A program made the position numbers and the translations under genes. Below, piece by piece: positions 15,230 through 23,760 of a stretch of DNA of 34,738 nt. Positions within the stretch are counted from its first letter, which is position 1, and every line of letters starts with the position of its first letter. The notes beneath the pieces were generated by a model. The model was not told where the DNA came from. It made no database searches and saw nothing but the letters and a program-made list of their open reading frames with translations. This DNA is from Candidatus Obscuribacterales bacterium (GTDB taxonomy: Bacteria > Cyanobacteriota > Vampirovibrionia > Obscuribacterales > Obscuribacteraceae), in the NCBI GenBank assembly GCA_019745505.1, contig JAIETE010000093.1:1-34738 (forward strand), given 5' to 3'.

Positions 15230-16852
15230 TTAGACCAGAGTACGCAGTCGAGCCGCTGCTCTTATGAGCTTAATTGCTCCACCCGGATTGAATTTGCCTT
15301 CGGTAAATACTTCCTTCATTACCACCTGCGAAATCATGCTGCTGTCTCTCATGGCGATGCGCTGAGCAAACGGCATGGCTGCATCGACAAAGTTGAAATC
15401 AGGATTGATCACCAGCGCTACGCCTTCCAATGTGAGCAAGGCTCGCATCACGTAAGTGAATTCAGTCGGCAACTTGAACGGATACCGGTAACAAACATCA
15501 GAGAAGTCGAACAGCACTTTGCGAAACTGGACGCGATTCAAACCTTCAGAAAAACGCGAGTTGATGATCGGTGTCAATTCCGCGGCCAGCGCCTCGCGGT
15601 CTACGTTTTCTTGCAAGAAGCCCATGCCGATGAAATCATCCACTAGGGCAAGATAATCCTTTTGAATCACGTGAATGAACGAATTGACCAGGTGTTGTTT
15701 CAACTCATTGCTCAAGCGCCCCACCATGCCGAAATCGAAGATACCGATACGACCGTCCGGCATCACGCGCATGTTGCCCGGATGCGGGTCGGCGTGGAAG
15801 AAACCATCTTCGAGCAATTGTTTGAGATAGAAATTGGCACCGATTTTTGTAAGCTCGGCTCTGTTGAAGCCCTGTTTTTCCAGAGAATCGATATCCGTCA
15901 CTCTCGTGCCCGGCACAAACTCGATGGTCAGTACGCGCCGGCCGGTCAAACGCCAGACGATGCGCGGGATATAGATGTTGGGGTGATTGCGGAAATTGTG
16001 GCGGAATCTGTCGGCATTTCGTCCTTCGCGGATATAGTCGATTTCCTCGAATGTGGTTCGTGCGAATTCTTCGTTGACCATCGGCCAGTCCGTGTGGCGG
16101 CAGAGGCTGGGATAATTCATTACCTCATCGGCAACGGCACCCAGGACTTGGACGTCATGCGCCAGTCTCTGCGAGAGATCAGGGCGCTGCACTTTGACGA
16201 CGACGGAGCGACCATCTTTGAGAGTGGCTCTGTAAGCTACGGAAAGAGAAGCTGCAGCGATCGGCTCGCAGTCGAAGTGAGCGTAAAGCTGCTCAGGCGG
16301 CGCGCCTAGCTCGCGAATAATGGTTTCTCTGGCAATCGCATACGGGATCGGGCTTACTTCTTCCTGCAATTTCGCCAGTTCCAACATGGCGGGAAGCGGC
16401 AGAAGATCGGCTCTGGTAGAGAGTGTCTGGCCGATCTTGATGAAAGTCGGACCGAGCGCATGCAGCTTTTTCAACAGCCAGGCGCCCAGAAGGCGGTATT
16501 CCTCATACTTCTCGTCGCTCAGCACCGCACTTTCGACATCCGAACCTTCTTTAGAGGTACGCTCGAATTCGTCCATGTGGTAGCGTGCAAAACCGTGCAC
16601 CGCTCTGATTATTACCCAGACAATCGGGAAAACTCTGAGCGCCTCTTTCCAGCCTTGCAGCTTGTATATACGCACGAAGACTCGCACCGTCGACTTGACC
16701 AGTGCCCATTTCGTGACATCGCGGAAGCTTTCTCTGACCGGATTGAAATTGCGTTCGGCTGCCGAGCCGATACTCGAAGGTGCCGGGGCAGGACCGGCAT
16801 CGACCTTAGGGGCGGCCATTTCTGGAGGCTTTTCTGTTACTTGAGCTTTCAC
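15230..16852 (-). CDS. ABC1/UbiB/AarF-family atypical kinase
   Basis: Member of the protein-kinase-like ABC1 family, whose best known members support ubiquinone or plastoquinone synthesis through ATPase/lipid handling. Seen in 540 residues: the N-terminal KxGQ motif as FIKIGQTLSTRADLLP, the A-rich nucleotide loop as PIAAASLSVAYRA, the catalytic Lys in VVVKVQRP, an ExD-like EEIDYIREGRNADRF, the catalytic loop HADPHPGNM and the metal site IFDFGMVG. The loop sequence after AAAS departs from the common LGQVYRA form. An N-terminal Pro/Ala-rich tail of about 35 residues precedes the domain. The start is GTG; an ATG twelve codons in is the alternative. The gene stands alone, over 250 bases from rph. 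Confidence 0.93.
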   Translation of the reverse strand: MKAQVTEKPPEMAAPKVDAGPAPAPSSIGSAAERNFNPVRESFRDVTKWALVKSTVRVFVRIYKLQGWKEALRVFPIVWVIIRAVHGFARYHMDEFERTSKEGSDVESAVLSDEKYEEYRLLGAWLLKKLHALGPTFIKIGQTLSTRADLLPLPAMLELAKLQEEVSPIPYAIARETIIRELGAPPEQLYAHFDCEPIAAASLSVAYRATLKDGRSVVVKVQRPDLSQRLAHDVQVLGAVADEVMNYPSLCRHTDWPMVNEEFARTTFEEIDYIREGRNADRFRHNFRNHPNIYIPRIVWRLTGRRVLTIEFVPGTRVTDIDSLEKQGFNRAELTKIGANFYLKQLLEDGFFHADPHPGNMRVMPDGRIGIFDFGMVGRLSNELKQHLVNSFIHVIQKDYLALVDDFIGMGFLQENVDREALAAELTPIINSRFSEGLNRVQFRKVLFDFSDVCYRYPFKLPTEFTYVMRALLTLEGVALVINPDFNFVDAAMPFAQRIAMRDSSMISQVVMKEVFTEGKFNPGGAIKLIRAAARLRTLV

Positions 16853-17108
16853 TAGGCGAACGACTTCACTTGATACCCTTGACCTCTAGTGTAAGGGCTC
16901 TTCCTTTGTTGTCAGCAGCTATAAGACATAAATTAAAGTTCTACTGACCAGCTTAAAACCCGCTCACCATGAGGTTCACATGCAGGGGGTGCCGGTCTTG
17001 GTCGACAAGAGGGGCTGGAAGGGCTTGCTGGCAGAGCATTTTGAGCAATCGCTCACTTGTTGCATACCGTTACTTCCGCCCTCTAAGATTTCAATTCAGC
17101 CTGGCAAA

Positions 17109-17834
17109 TCAACGGCGGTTGAGCGCTTCGTATTGCTTGGCGATAATCTCTCTGACCCCTTTGTCGGCAAGCGACATCAAATCGGCGAGTTTGGCGGAGT
17201 CATAGGGCTTGGTTTCTGCCGTCATCTGCAATTCCAGTATCCTTCCGGACTCCGTAAGGACGATATTGCCGTCCATTTCCGCTTGTGAGTCTTCGGAGTA
17301 ATTGGGATCAAGCAAAAGTTGTCCTTTCACCTGGCAGACGCTTACAGCCGCCAGATGCTCGGTCAAAGGCAGCTCATCCCAGAGCCCCTCCTTGCGTAAT
17401 TTGGTCAGCGCATCGTGCAGGGCAAGAAAGCCTCCGCAGATACTGGCCACGCGGGTTCCGCCATCCGCCTGGAAGACGTCGCAGTCGATCGTAATCGTGC
17501 GTTCGCCCAAGGCTCGCCGGTCAACGACAGTTCTCAAACACCGACCGATTAATCGTTGAATCTCGTTGGTTCGCCCGGAAGGCTGTCCTCGGGTCACTTC
17601 GCGCGCTGAGCGCACCAGTGTCGAGCCGGGCAGAAGTGAGTATTCTGCCGTTATCCAGCCCTCACCCTTGCCGATCAGAAAAGCAGGAACCCGCTCCTCG
17701 ATCTTTGCAGTTGTAAAAACCTTGGTATCACCGAATTCCACCAGCACCGAACCATCGGCATTCTTAGTGAAATTGCGGGTGAATTTTACTTGTCTTAGCT
17801 GATCCCACTGTCTATTGTCGCGCCGCCGGAACAT
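17109..17834 (-). CDS. rph: Ribonuclease PH
   Basis: Phosphate-dependent 3'-5' exoribonuclease that trims tRNA 3' ends. The 241-residue product follows the family from start to end: KFTRNFTKNADGSVLVEFGDTKV, the GRTNEIQRLIGRCLR core (about 86-100), DCDVFQADGGTRVASICGG, LDPNYSEDSQAEMDGNIV and ELQMTAE. All phosphate-binding Arg and catalytic Asp positions I can align are present. The ATG has a weak upstream site (GCGAG). It follows the DUF2993 gene on the minus strand by 96 bases. Between its stop and the GTG of the ubiB-like gene are 256 bases in which I see no gene and no convincing terminator. Confidence 0.97.
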   Translation of the reverse strand: MFRRRDNRQWDQLRQVKFTRNFTKNADGSVLVEFGDTKVFTTAKIEERVPAFLIGKGEGWITAEYSLLPGSTLVRSAREVTRGQPSGRTNEIQRLIGRCLRTVVDRRALGERTITIDCDVFQADGGTRVASICGGFLALHDALTKLRKEGLWDELPLTEHLAAVSVCQVKGQLLLDPNYSEDSQAEMDGNIVLTESGRILELQMTAETKPYDSAKLADLMSLADKGVREIIAKQYEALNRR

Positions 17835-17930
17835 TCATTGCTCGCTTTCTTATTAGTGATTCCGCTATCTCAGCGTTTTAAGCTGGGACATTCTTCCTGG
17901 CACGCGAGTCATTATCGGTTATTGGCAAGA

Positions 17931-18998
17931 TCAGGAACGCAAACGGCTAAATCTGAGTTGTCTGACTTCGGCTGTTCCCTTAAGAATGAACTGTTTGCCC
18001 GGGACGACTTTCAGGTCAGTAAAACTGAACTGTATGTCATCAGATCTTTTACCCCAGTTCGACAGTCCGTTCACCTTATTCACAAGTAACTTGGCAATTT
18101 CGGGACTGAGAGTTTGTCCATTGGTACTTACTTCGGTGTCCTGCATCTCCACCCAGCCGTCTTTCAGCCCTAATTTTGCCTTGATGGCAACCGGAATGGG
18201 AACACCCACTTGGCCCAGTCCGACTCTTGTGACCAGGTTCATATTGACCGAATTCGACTTGGCCAGTTTGATATCGCCCTGGGTCAAGCTAAATCCTATA
18301 TTGCCGCCCATTTGCCCGAGCAGATTGGCCAGCATACCCCCCGATTTGGTGGCTGAATAGGAAAGCCTGTCTAGTGTGCGGGGCGAATTGATAAACCGGT
18401 TGAGACTGTCCTGCGAAACAGTCGCCGTTACTTGAGCCTGGGCCGGGGTAGTAAAGCGGAGAGTCTTATGATTGAGAAGAATGCCGGTGTCGAAATTGAG
18501 ATCGCCTGCCGTCGACAACACCAAATTATCTATCGTGAAGTCCTGGAAAGTGCCGCCGTTAACGGTTATGTCGAGCGACTTGAGAATGCCTTCATTTAGA
18601 TCGAGATTGCGTGCCGTGAGGTGAAGCTGCTTGGCCGCACCGTCCAGGAATTGGCCGTCTTCCATGTCGATATCCAGCTTCCCGAAGCGACCTGAATTGA
18701 TATCCACAAAAGATATCGGTGGCGCCATGATCGGCCCCTGATTATTGAGAGCAGGCTGGCCGAGGGCTCCATTGTCGGCGGCTTTGCCGAAAGCGTCTTT
18801 GATCGCCTGAGCCGGGTCTATACCTTGCTGTTGAGCTTGATTGGCTCCGCCCAGCGGACCGCCCCCGTTCTGCCCGTGGGCTGCATCTAGATTGAAGGAA
18901 AAAGTCGCCAGTGCAGCCAGCGCCAATGACACGGCCAGAGGGCGCTTGTATTTTCTCCTGCCTGCGTGACGCGTGTCGATGCTGGAGTAGACCTGCAT
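17931..18998 (-). CDS. Exported DUF2993/LmeA-like protein
   Basis: A 355-residue protein with an N-terminal signal sequence (KYKRPLAVSLALAALATF near 17-34, likely cleavage near the AAHGQ at about 40) followed by a Gly/Gln-rich linker and a domain resembling DUF2993. That family, found mainly in actinobacteria and cyanobacteria, includes LmeA, a mycobacterial envelope protein linked to mannan length and fold-related to lipid-binding TULIP domains. Supporting pieces are ISFVDINSGRFGKLDIDME, ARNLDLNEGILKSLDI, TVSQDSLNRFINSP and KLLVNKVNGLSNW. The ATG at 18998 has GGAG 9 bases upstream and gives a clean signal peptide; a longer reading from 19061 adds 21 residues that spoil it. rph follows downstream. 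Role probably in envelope lipid handling. Confidence 0.8.
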   Translation of the reverse strand: MQVYSSIDTRHAGRRKYKRPLAVSLALAALATFSFNLDAAHGQNGGGPLGGANQAQQQGIDPAQAIKDAFGKAADNGALGQPALNNQGPIMAPPISFVDINSGRFGKLDIDMEDGQFLDGAAKQLHLTARNLDLNEGILKSLDITVNGGTFQDFTIDNLVLSTAGDLNFDTGILLNHKTLRFTTPAQAQVTATVSQDSLNRFINSPRTLDRLSYSATKSGGMLANLLGQMGGNIGFSLTQGDIKLAKSNSVNMNLVTRVGLGQVGVPIPVAIKAKLGLKDGWVEMQDTEVSTNGQTLSPEIAKLLVNKVNGLSNWGKRSDDIQFSFTDLKVVPGKQFILKGTAEVRQLRFSRLRS

Positions 18999-19129
18999 GT
19001 TCTTATCTCCTCGATTGCAAATGTATAAGTGTTGGGCCTCTAGCCTGTCACCTTTTAGCATCCTTGGAATGTGTATTCAATCGAACGCACCCCATGAGTG
19101 AAAAGACAACGGATTGGAACTTTTGTTCC

Positions 19130-19170
19130 ACAAAGTAAAAGCCACCACGAGAACAACGTCTGGTGGTGGC
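19130..19170 (-). terminator. Intrinsic terminator of the Thr-rich lipoprotein gene
   Basis: On the minus strand GCCACCAC (19163-19170 on plus reads GTGGTGGC) pairs with GTGGTGGC (19141-19148 on plus reads GCCACCAC) and is followed by TTTTACTTT. It sits 45 bases after the lipoprotein stop. Confidence 0.75.
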
Positions 19171-19215
19171 GAGTACATTTTTCGATCAACCGTCCCTTTT
19201 GATTGGGACACCAAA

Positions 19216-19461
19216 CTACGGGGTGGTAGTAGCTGTGCTGGTGCTGTCAGTTGTTGTTGCGGTTGTGGTGGTGGTAGTGGTGGTGGCGGTGCTAGCTGCA
19301 TCCGGAGTGGTGGTTGCGGTGCTAGCTGCATCCGGAGTGGTCGTGGTCGAGCTGGTAGTGGTGCTCGTCGTCGACGAACTATCGGTGGAACCGCTGCAAG
19401 CTGACAGAGAAGCCACTAGAACCAAACTGGCTGCTGCCAAAGCGATATTTCTGTAAGTCAT
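19216..19461 (-). CDS. Small Thr/Ser-rich repeat lipoprotein
   Basis: An 81-residue secreted lipoprotein. The N-terminus (ALAAASLVLVASLSAC) is a standard lipobox, with Cys22 as the lipidated residue. Almost all the rest is Thr, Ser and Ala, with the ten-residue unit PDAASTATTT present twice and longer runs of Thr. Such a mucin-like chain is disordered and may be glycosylated or act as a spacer in the envelope. The ATG is preceded by AAAGGAGA, the strongest Shine-Dalgarno in the window, and a terminator follows the stop, so the gene is real although low-complexity. The opposite strand has a Val-rich open frame that is only its mirror. Confidence 0.85.
   Translation of the reverse strand: MTYRNIALAAASLVLVASLSACSGSTDSSSTTSTTTSSTTTTPDAASTATTTPDAASTATTTTTTTTATTTDSTSTATTTP
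19286..19341 (-). repeat. Two tandem 30-base coding repeats in the lipoprotein gene
   Basis: The 26-base segment that begins GCGGTGCTAGCTGCATCC on plus occurs without change at 19286-19311 and 19316-19341, a period of exactly 30 bases or ten codons. A nearby GTG-rich microsatellite (about 19244-19286) continues the low complexity. This length can change by slippage. Confidence 0.85.
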
Positions 19462-19692
19462 AAAACTGAATCGTCTCCTTTTAGCTGACTACGTTATCTC
19501 GAGGACTCTTCAAAGGGGCAATAGTAATACATATGCCAACCTGAAACGGCCGAATTCTAACAGGTAAATAGTAGCTGATCAAATTGAATTCGTGTGTTGT
19601 AAATTCGCTTGAAAACGCTAAAACATTTACGCCGCTTGCGTTTATACAAACTGTCTCGATGTCATTATTTCGAAAGAATTGTGTCGCTTGAC

Positions 19693-19713
19693 TTCAAGAA
19701 ATATTGTCTTGAA
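19693..19713 (-). terminator. Possible weak terminator or dyad after gpmI
   Basis: TTCAAGA and TCTTGAA form a 7-bp inverted repeat around 7 bases, 19 bases beyond the gpmI stop on the minus strand. No T tract follows, so a terminator role is doubtful. The rest of the 270 bases between the lipoprotein ATG and gpmI holds only AT-rich DNA without a gene. Confidence 0.3.
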
Positions 19714-19731
19714 TAAATAAACTCAATGCCA

Positions 19732-21297
19732 TCAAGCCGTTATCAAAGAGTGTCCGTTCATCTCTTGCGGCTTCTCGATGCCCATCAGTTGCAAAACGGT
19801 AGGAGCGACGTCAGCAAGAGTTCCATCCTCCAAACGCCAACCTTTATTCGACATTGCGCCGGACTTGCCGTTTTTGCCTGAGAAATCTGCCACCACGAAT
19901 GGTACCGGGTTGGTAGTGTGAGCAGTGTGCGGTTCGCCTGTATTCAGATCGATCATTTGTTCGACATTGCCGTGATCGGCCGTCACTAATAAGATGCCTC
20001 CCGCTTCCTGGGTCGCCTGCAGAAGTTCGCCAAAAGCGCGGTCTACCGAGTCCACAGCCTCCACGCCCGCTTCCAATATGCCGGTATGTCCGACCATGTC
20101 CGGATTGGCGAAGTTGAGAACGATAAAAGGATACTCGCCGCCTCGGATCGACTGGCAGGCCAGTTCGCAAACTTTGGGTGTCTGCATTTCGGGCGCTCGA
20201 TCGTAAGTGGCGACTTTTAGTGACGGGACAAGAATTCTGCTTTCACCAGGCTCTTCCCTTTCTCTGCCGCCGTTGAAGAAATAGGTCACGTGTGCATATT
20301 TTTCCGTCTCGGCAATGTGCAATTGTTTCAAACTCTTGCAAGAAAGCAGTTCCGGAAGCGTGTTCGTAATATCGGATGCCGGCAGAGTTTCCGGCGAAAA
20401 GGCGATCGGTAATTTCAGAGATGAATCGTACTCGGTCATGCACGCATAGTAGATCTCCGGCATCGATGGTCGCGGGAAATCTTCGAAGTCTTTCTGTGTC
20501 ATCACTCTGCTTATCTGACGCACACGGTCTGGACGGAAATTGAAACAGATCATGCTGTCGCCGCTTTTCACCGGCCGCGCAGTCACTATCGCCGGCTCGA
20601 CAAACTCATCGCTCTTGTCTTGCTCGTAAGAATTGCGCACCGCTTCTTGCGCGCTGGCTGCGGACACTCCCTCGCCCAGTACAATCGCTCGCCAGAATTT
20701 CTCCACGCGATCCCAGCGTTTGTCTCTGTCCATCGCATAATATCTGCCGCATACGACGCCGATTTTGCCGACGCCCTGCAACTTTTCTTCCAGCTCTCTC
20801 ATGAAGCGCAATGCCGATCTGGGCGGGGTGTCCCTGCCGTCCAGGATTGGGTGCACGATCAATTCTTTCACTTTTCGGCGTTTGGCCAATTCCAGCAAAC
20901 CGTCCAGATGATCGGGGCTGGAATGAACGCATCCATCCGATACAAGCCCGAATATATGAAGGGCGCCATTGTGCTCCTGGGCGTACTCGACCGCATTTGT
21001 CAGGACTGGATTGGTGAAGAATGAGCCGTCCTGAATCGTGCGGCTGATGATTGTCAATTTTTGTACGACCGATCTGCCGGAGCCGATGGTCAGATGGCCC
21101 ACCTCGGAATTGCCCATCAAGCCTTTCGGCAAGCCTACTGCCTCACCGGAGGCGTCCAATCGGCTGTTGGGAAAATCGTGCAGCAAACGCGCGTAATTTG
21201 GCGTTCTTGCAAGCTTGACCGAATTGCCTTTCGTCTCCGGTGAAATTCCCCAGCCATCCAAAACCAAAAGCGTTACGGGTCCCAAATTGCGCCTCAC
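19732..21297 (-). CDS. gpmI: 2,3-bisphosphoglycerate-independent phosphoglycerate mutase
   Basis: Mn-dependent glycolytic mutase interconverting 3- and 2-phosphoglycerate. Seen: VLDGWGISPETKGN with metal-binding Asp14, the catalytic Ser64 in GLMGNSEVGHLTIG, SDGCVHSSPDH, LDGRDTPPRSA, GRYYAMDRDKRWDR, FNFRPDRVRQISR, NFANPDMVGHTG and VTADHGNVEQM. The 521-residue length is normal. The start is GTG and an in-frame TAA lies directly before it, so no longer form is possible; no Shine-Dalgarno is visible. It is divergent from the histidine kinase gene, with about 195 bases between the two likely starts. Confidence 0.97.
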   Translation of the reverse strand: MRRNLGPVTLLVLDGWGISPETKGNSVKLARTPNYARLLHDFPNSRLDASGEAVGLPKGLMGNSEVGHLTIGSGRSVVQKLTIISRTIQDGSFFTNPVLTNAVEYAQEHNGALHIFGLVSDGCVHSSPDHLDGLLELAKRRKVKELIVHPILDGRDTPPRSALRFMRELEEKLQGVGKIGVVCGRYYAMDRDKRWDRVEKFWRAIVLGEGVSAASAQEAVRNSYEQDKSDEFVEPAIVTARPVKSGDSMICFNFRPDRVRQISRVMTQKDFEDFPRPSMPEIYYACMTEYDSSLKLPIAFSPETLPASDITNTLPELLSCKSLKQLHIAETEKYAHVTYFFNGGREREEPGESRILVPSLKVATYDRAPEMQTPKVCELACQSIRGGEYPFIVLNFANPDMVGHTGILEAGVEAVDSVDRAFGELLQATQEAGGILLVTADHGNVEQMIDLNTGEPHTAHTTNPVPFVVADFSGKNGKSGAMSNKGWRLEDGTLADVAPTVLQLMGIEKPQEMNGHSLITA

Positions 21298-21360
21298 TTA
21301 TAAATGTATGCAACTGCAAAGGAAATTAAGGTAAAGCCAGGCTCAGCGCCTCCGCCCTAT

Positions 21361-21371
21361 CGTACTGTACG
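21361..21371. promoter_or_regulatory. Candidate operator dyad upstream of the kinase gene
   Basis: CGTAC-T-GTACG is a perfect 11-base dyad between gpmI and the histidine kinase gene, about 125 bases before the kinase ATG. It is too short to be secure and does not resemble the PHO-box repeat. Confidence 0.2.
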
Positions 21372-21495
21372 GCAACGATGTAATGGGCCAACGGAAAAGA
21401 TATATATCCGGGCAAGGATAAGATTTATTTGTCTTTTCTGTGTATCTTTGGAAGCTGTTCGGTTTAAGCCTGAGTTTCGAAATACACATAAAGTG

Positions 21496-22302
21496 ATGTC
21501 TGACGTAGCCAGTCAAGACAATACAAAAGACAAAGCCCAGAGCGGACGCGCCCAGAGGGGGGATAACGCTCGCGCATCGCAGCCGCCGTCAAATTCTCCG
21601 CCTTGCCAAACTTCTCAGGTTTCCGACACTTCCCGGTGGATAGCCGAGGTAAGTCATGAGCTGCGCTTGCCCATCGCCAATGTCAGTTTGCTTGTGGAAA
21701 CGCTACTGGATGGCGGGCTGGAAGACGCACAGGTGGCGCGCCGCATGCTCGAGAGAGCCCAGCAGGAGTGCGCGCGCCTAAAGAGTCTGGTCAACGATCT
21801 GCTTTCGGTCGAGAAGCTTTCGGAAACCCGCGAGCAGATAGCGCGCGAATGGGTGGACTTAGCCGGTCGTGCGCAATACGCCGTCGAGTCGACGCAAAAA
21901 TTGGCTGATGCCGGTGCGGTGAAAGTCAGTATCTCGGTCGAGCCGGGTTTTCGCGTATATGCAAATGCCCCCCAAATCGATCAGATTTTGCTGAATCTCT
22001 TGGAAAATGCGGTCAAATTCACGCCGGAAGGTGGAGTGGTCACAATCAGATCCGGCGCCCCCGGCTGTTTTTCCGTCAGCGATACGGGCATCGGCATGCC
22101 GGAAGCCGAGATACCGAAGATCTTTGCACGCTTCTACAGAATTGACCGCTCGCGCAGCAAAGGATCGACCGGTCTAGGCTTGTCTATCGTTAAGCATATT
22201 CTTGATTTGCACGATGCTAAGATAAATGTTCAATCGAAAGAGGGGGAGGGCTCCACATTTTCCCTGGAGTTCCCCGGTCCACGCTTGGGCGGCGGAGGCT
22301 AG
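21496..22302 (+). CDS. PhoR-like soluble histidine kinase
   Basis: Kinase that by position feeds the PhoB-like regulator 9 bases downstream. From the ATG at 21496 it has 268 residues: about 45 polar residues, HisKA with His54 in EVSHELRLPIANVS, and HATPase_c with LLNLLENAVKFTPEGG, SDTGIGMPEAEIPKIFARFYR and GSTGLGLSIVKHIL. No transmembrane or PAS segment is present, unlike standard PhoR. The usual HELRTP is HELRLP here, so Leu58 stands where the Thr needed for phosphatase activity normally sits. Codons upstream to 21304 stay open but encode a Cys/Arg-rich chain with no family character, so I start at 21496 (or the GTG just before it). No strong Shine-Dalgarno. Confidence 0.88.
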   Translation: MSDVASQDNTKDKAQSGRAQRGDNARASQPPSNSPPCQTSQVSDTSRWIAEVSHELRLPIANVSLLVETLLDGGLEDAQVARRMLERAQQECARLKSLVNDLLSVEKLSETREQIAREWVDLAGRAQYAVESTQKLADAGAVKVSISVEPGFRVYANAPQIDQILLNLLENAVKFTPEGGVVTIRSGAPGCFSVSDTGIGMPEAEIPKIFARFYRIDRSRSKGSTGLGLSIVKHILDLHDAKINVQSKEGEGSTFSLEFPGPRLGGGG

Positions 22303-22311
22303 GAAAACAAT

Positions 22312-23019
22312 ATGAGCAAAGCGCCCTTAAAAGTTATGCTGATTGATGATGACGAGACGATTCTCGATACGCTTCAATTCAATTTGAGACGGCATGGATT
22401 CGAGACTTTCACGTTCAAAAACGGCAAGCACGCTCTTGCCGAATTCGATGAGAAGAACCCTTCTCTGGTGATCATCGATTGGATGTTGCCTGATCTGGTC
22501 GGTCCTGAGATTTGCAAACTGATTCGCTCGCGAAGCTCCGATGTGCCGATCCTTATGCTCACCGGTCGTGCCAGACCGGATGACGTAGCGGAAGGTCTGG
22601 CCAGCGGCGCTGACGATTATCTGGCCAAACCTTTCAGTGTCGTTGAGCTGATGGCTCGTATTCAGGCTCTTTTGCGGCGCAGTTTGAAAGACACCGCTGC
22701 CGCAAAGGGCTCCGGCAAGATCATTGTCGGTGAGCTGGTTCTTGATGACGATGCAAAATTGGTGACGCACAAGGGAAAACCGGTAGACCTTTCACCGAAG
22801 GAATTTTCTCTTCTAAGAGTATTGATGAAAAATGTTGGCAAGACTCTCTCCACTGAGACTCTGCTCAACAAAGTCTGGGGCGCGGACTTCCAGGGCGACA
22901 CCAAAACCGTCGCCGTCCATGTTCGCTGGCTCAGACAAAAACTGGAAGGAGATCCGAAAAATCCCATTCTGTTGGAGACCGTCCACCGCTCCGGATATCG
23001 TTTGAACGAAACAGGATGA
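22312..23019 (+). CDS. phoB: PhoB/OmpR-family response regulator
   Basis: Two-domain DNA-binding response regulator of 235 residues. The receiver is complete, unlike others in this window: acidic cluster Asp12-Asp13-Asp14, acceptor Asp56 in VIIDWMLPD, Thr84 in LMLTGRA and Lys106 in LAKPF. The winged-helix effector runs from about 140 with LDDDAKLVTHKGKPVDLSP, KEFSLLRVLMKNVGKTLS, LLNKVWGAD and the recognition-helix part TVAVHVRWLRQKLE, ending in VHRSGYRL. AGGAAAAC precedes the ATG. The kinase before it and PhoU after it mark it as the probable phosphate regulator. The pst transport genes it would be expected to control are not in the window. Confidence 0.9.
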   Translation: MSKAPLKVMLIDDDETILDTLQFNLRRHGFETFTFKNGKHALAEFDEKNPSLVIIDWMLPDLVGPEICKLIRSRSSDVPILMLTGRARPDDVAEGLASGADDYLAKPFSVVELMARIQALLRRSLKDTAAAKGSGKIIVGELVLDDDAKLVTHKGKPVDLSPKEFSLLRVLMKNVGKTLSTETLLNKVWGADFQGDTKTVAVHVRWLRQKLEGDPKNPILLETVHRSGYRLNETG

Positions 23020-23090
23020 TGCATCACATTCGGTGCGACATTCAAGGTGACCAGTAATTGAAGGTATTCTGATTTTAGAGGAAAGAAAGA

Positions 23091-23756
23091 GTGACAGCCG
23101 AAGCGATAACCTTACTCAAAGAAGATGTGCTTTCTCTCGGGCGCATGGTTGATAACACCGTCGACATGGTGACCAACCTTTTGAGGCAAGACGACTCTGC
23201 TCGGCTCGAAGAAGTTGAAGACCAGGAGAAGAAAATCAACGATTGGTCTCAAGAGATCGAAGAGAAGTGCCTGGAACTTCTTATCGAAAAGGATAATCTG
23301 AGCGCCAAAGACGTGCGTACTCTAGTCAGCTGCACTCTCATCGTATCGAAGCTGGAGCGCCTGGGAGACCATGCCAATCGAGTTGCCCGCATTGCTTCCT
23401 GGGCACGTGAAGAAGAGATAGATGTTCCGGAAGAATTGCCGCAGATGAGCGCGGTGGTGCACCACATGATGCAAGATGCACTCTTGACCTTTGTCACCAA
23501 TGACTTGAATAAGGTTTCCGAGGTCCTTCAGAAGGACAATCAGGTCAACTATTTGCACGACGTGATGTCCAAGCGCTTATTGTCCAAACTGGGAGAGCAG
23601 GAGCAAGCCAGCGCGCACATGGGAGCTCAATTCCTGTTTTGCGCCAGGTTTATCGAACGCATGGGCGACCTGTGCACCTCGGTAGCCAAAAGAGTGCACT
23701 TCATCAATACCGGCAAACGTCTTTCCTCGCGCAGCCCGGCTCCGGACAGAGGATAG
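23091..23756 (+). CDS. phoU: PhoU-like phosphate signalling protein
   Basis: All-helical two-repeat metalloprotein that in known systems ties the Pst transporter to the PhoR kinase and keeps the regulon off when phosphate is plentiful. The 221-residue product shows both metal-binding ExxxD motifs, ERLGDHANRVA and ERMGDLCTSVAKRV, plus the helix start EDVLSLGRMVDNTVDM. Start is GTG with GAGGAAAG about 6 bases upstream. It follows the PhoB-like gene by 71 bases and is only 4 bases from holA. The kinase it would act on here is soluble, so direct contact with PhoU rather than with a membrane sensor complex is plausible. Confidence 0.92.
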   Translation: MTAEAITLLKEDVLSLGRMVDNTVDMVTNLLRQDDSARLEEVEDQEKKINDWSQEIEEKCLELLIEKDNLSAKDVRTLVSCTLIVSKLERLGDHANRVARIASWAREEEIDVPEELPQMSAVVHHMMQDALLTFVTNDLNKVSEVLQKDNQVNYLHDVMSKRLLSKLGEQEQASAHMGAQFLFCARFIERMGDLCTSVAKRVHFINTGKRLSSRSPAPDRG

Positions 23757-23760
23757 AGAT

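Noticed and set aside
16853-17108. Intergenic stretch between ubiB and rph examined for a tRNA or small gene
   Set aside because: No cloverleaf, no ribosome-site-led frame, only a plus-strand frame that is antisense to rph.
19163-19456. Val-rich plus-strand frame opposite the lipoprotein
   Set aside because: It is the complement of the Thr codon repeats; the minus strand has the lipobox, strong ribosome site and terminator.
21304-21495. N-terminal extension of the PhoR-like kinase
   Set aside because: Cys/Arg-rich residues with no helix or sensor features, and it would overlap the promoter zone of the divergent gpmI gene.
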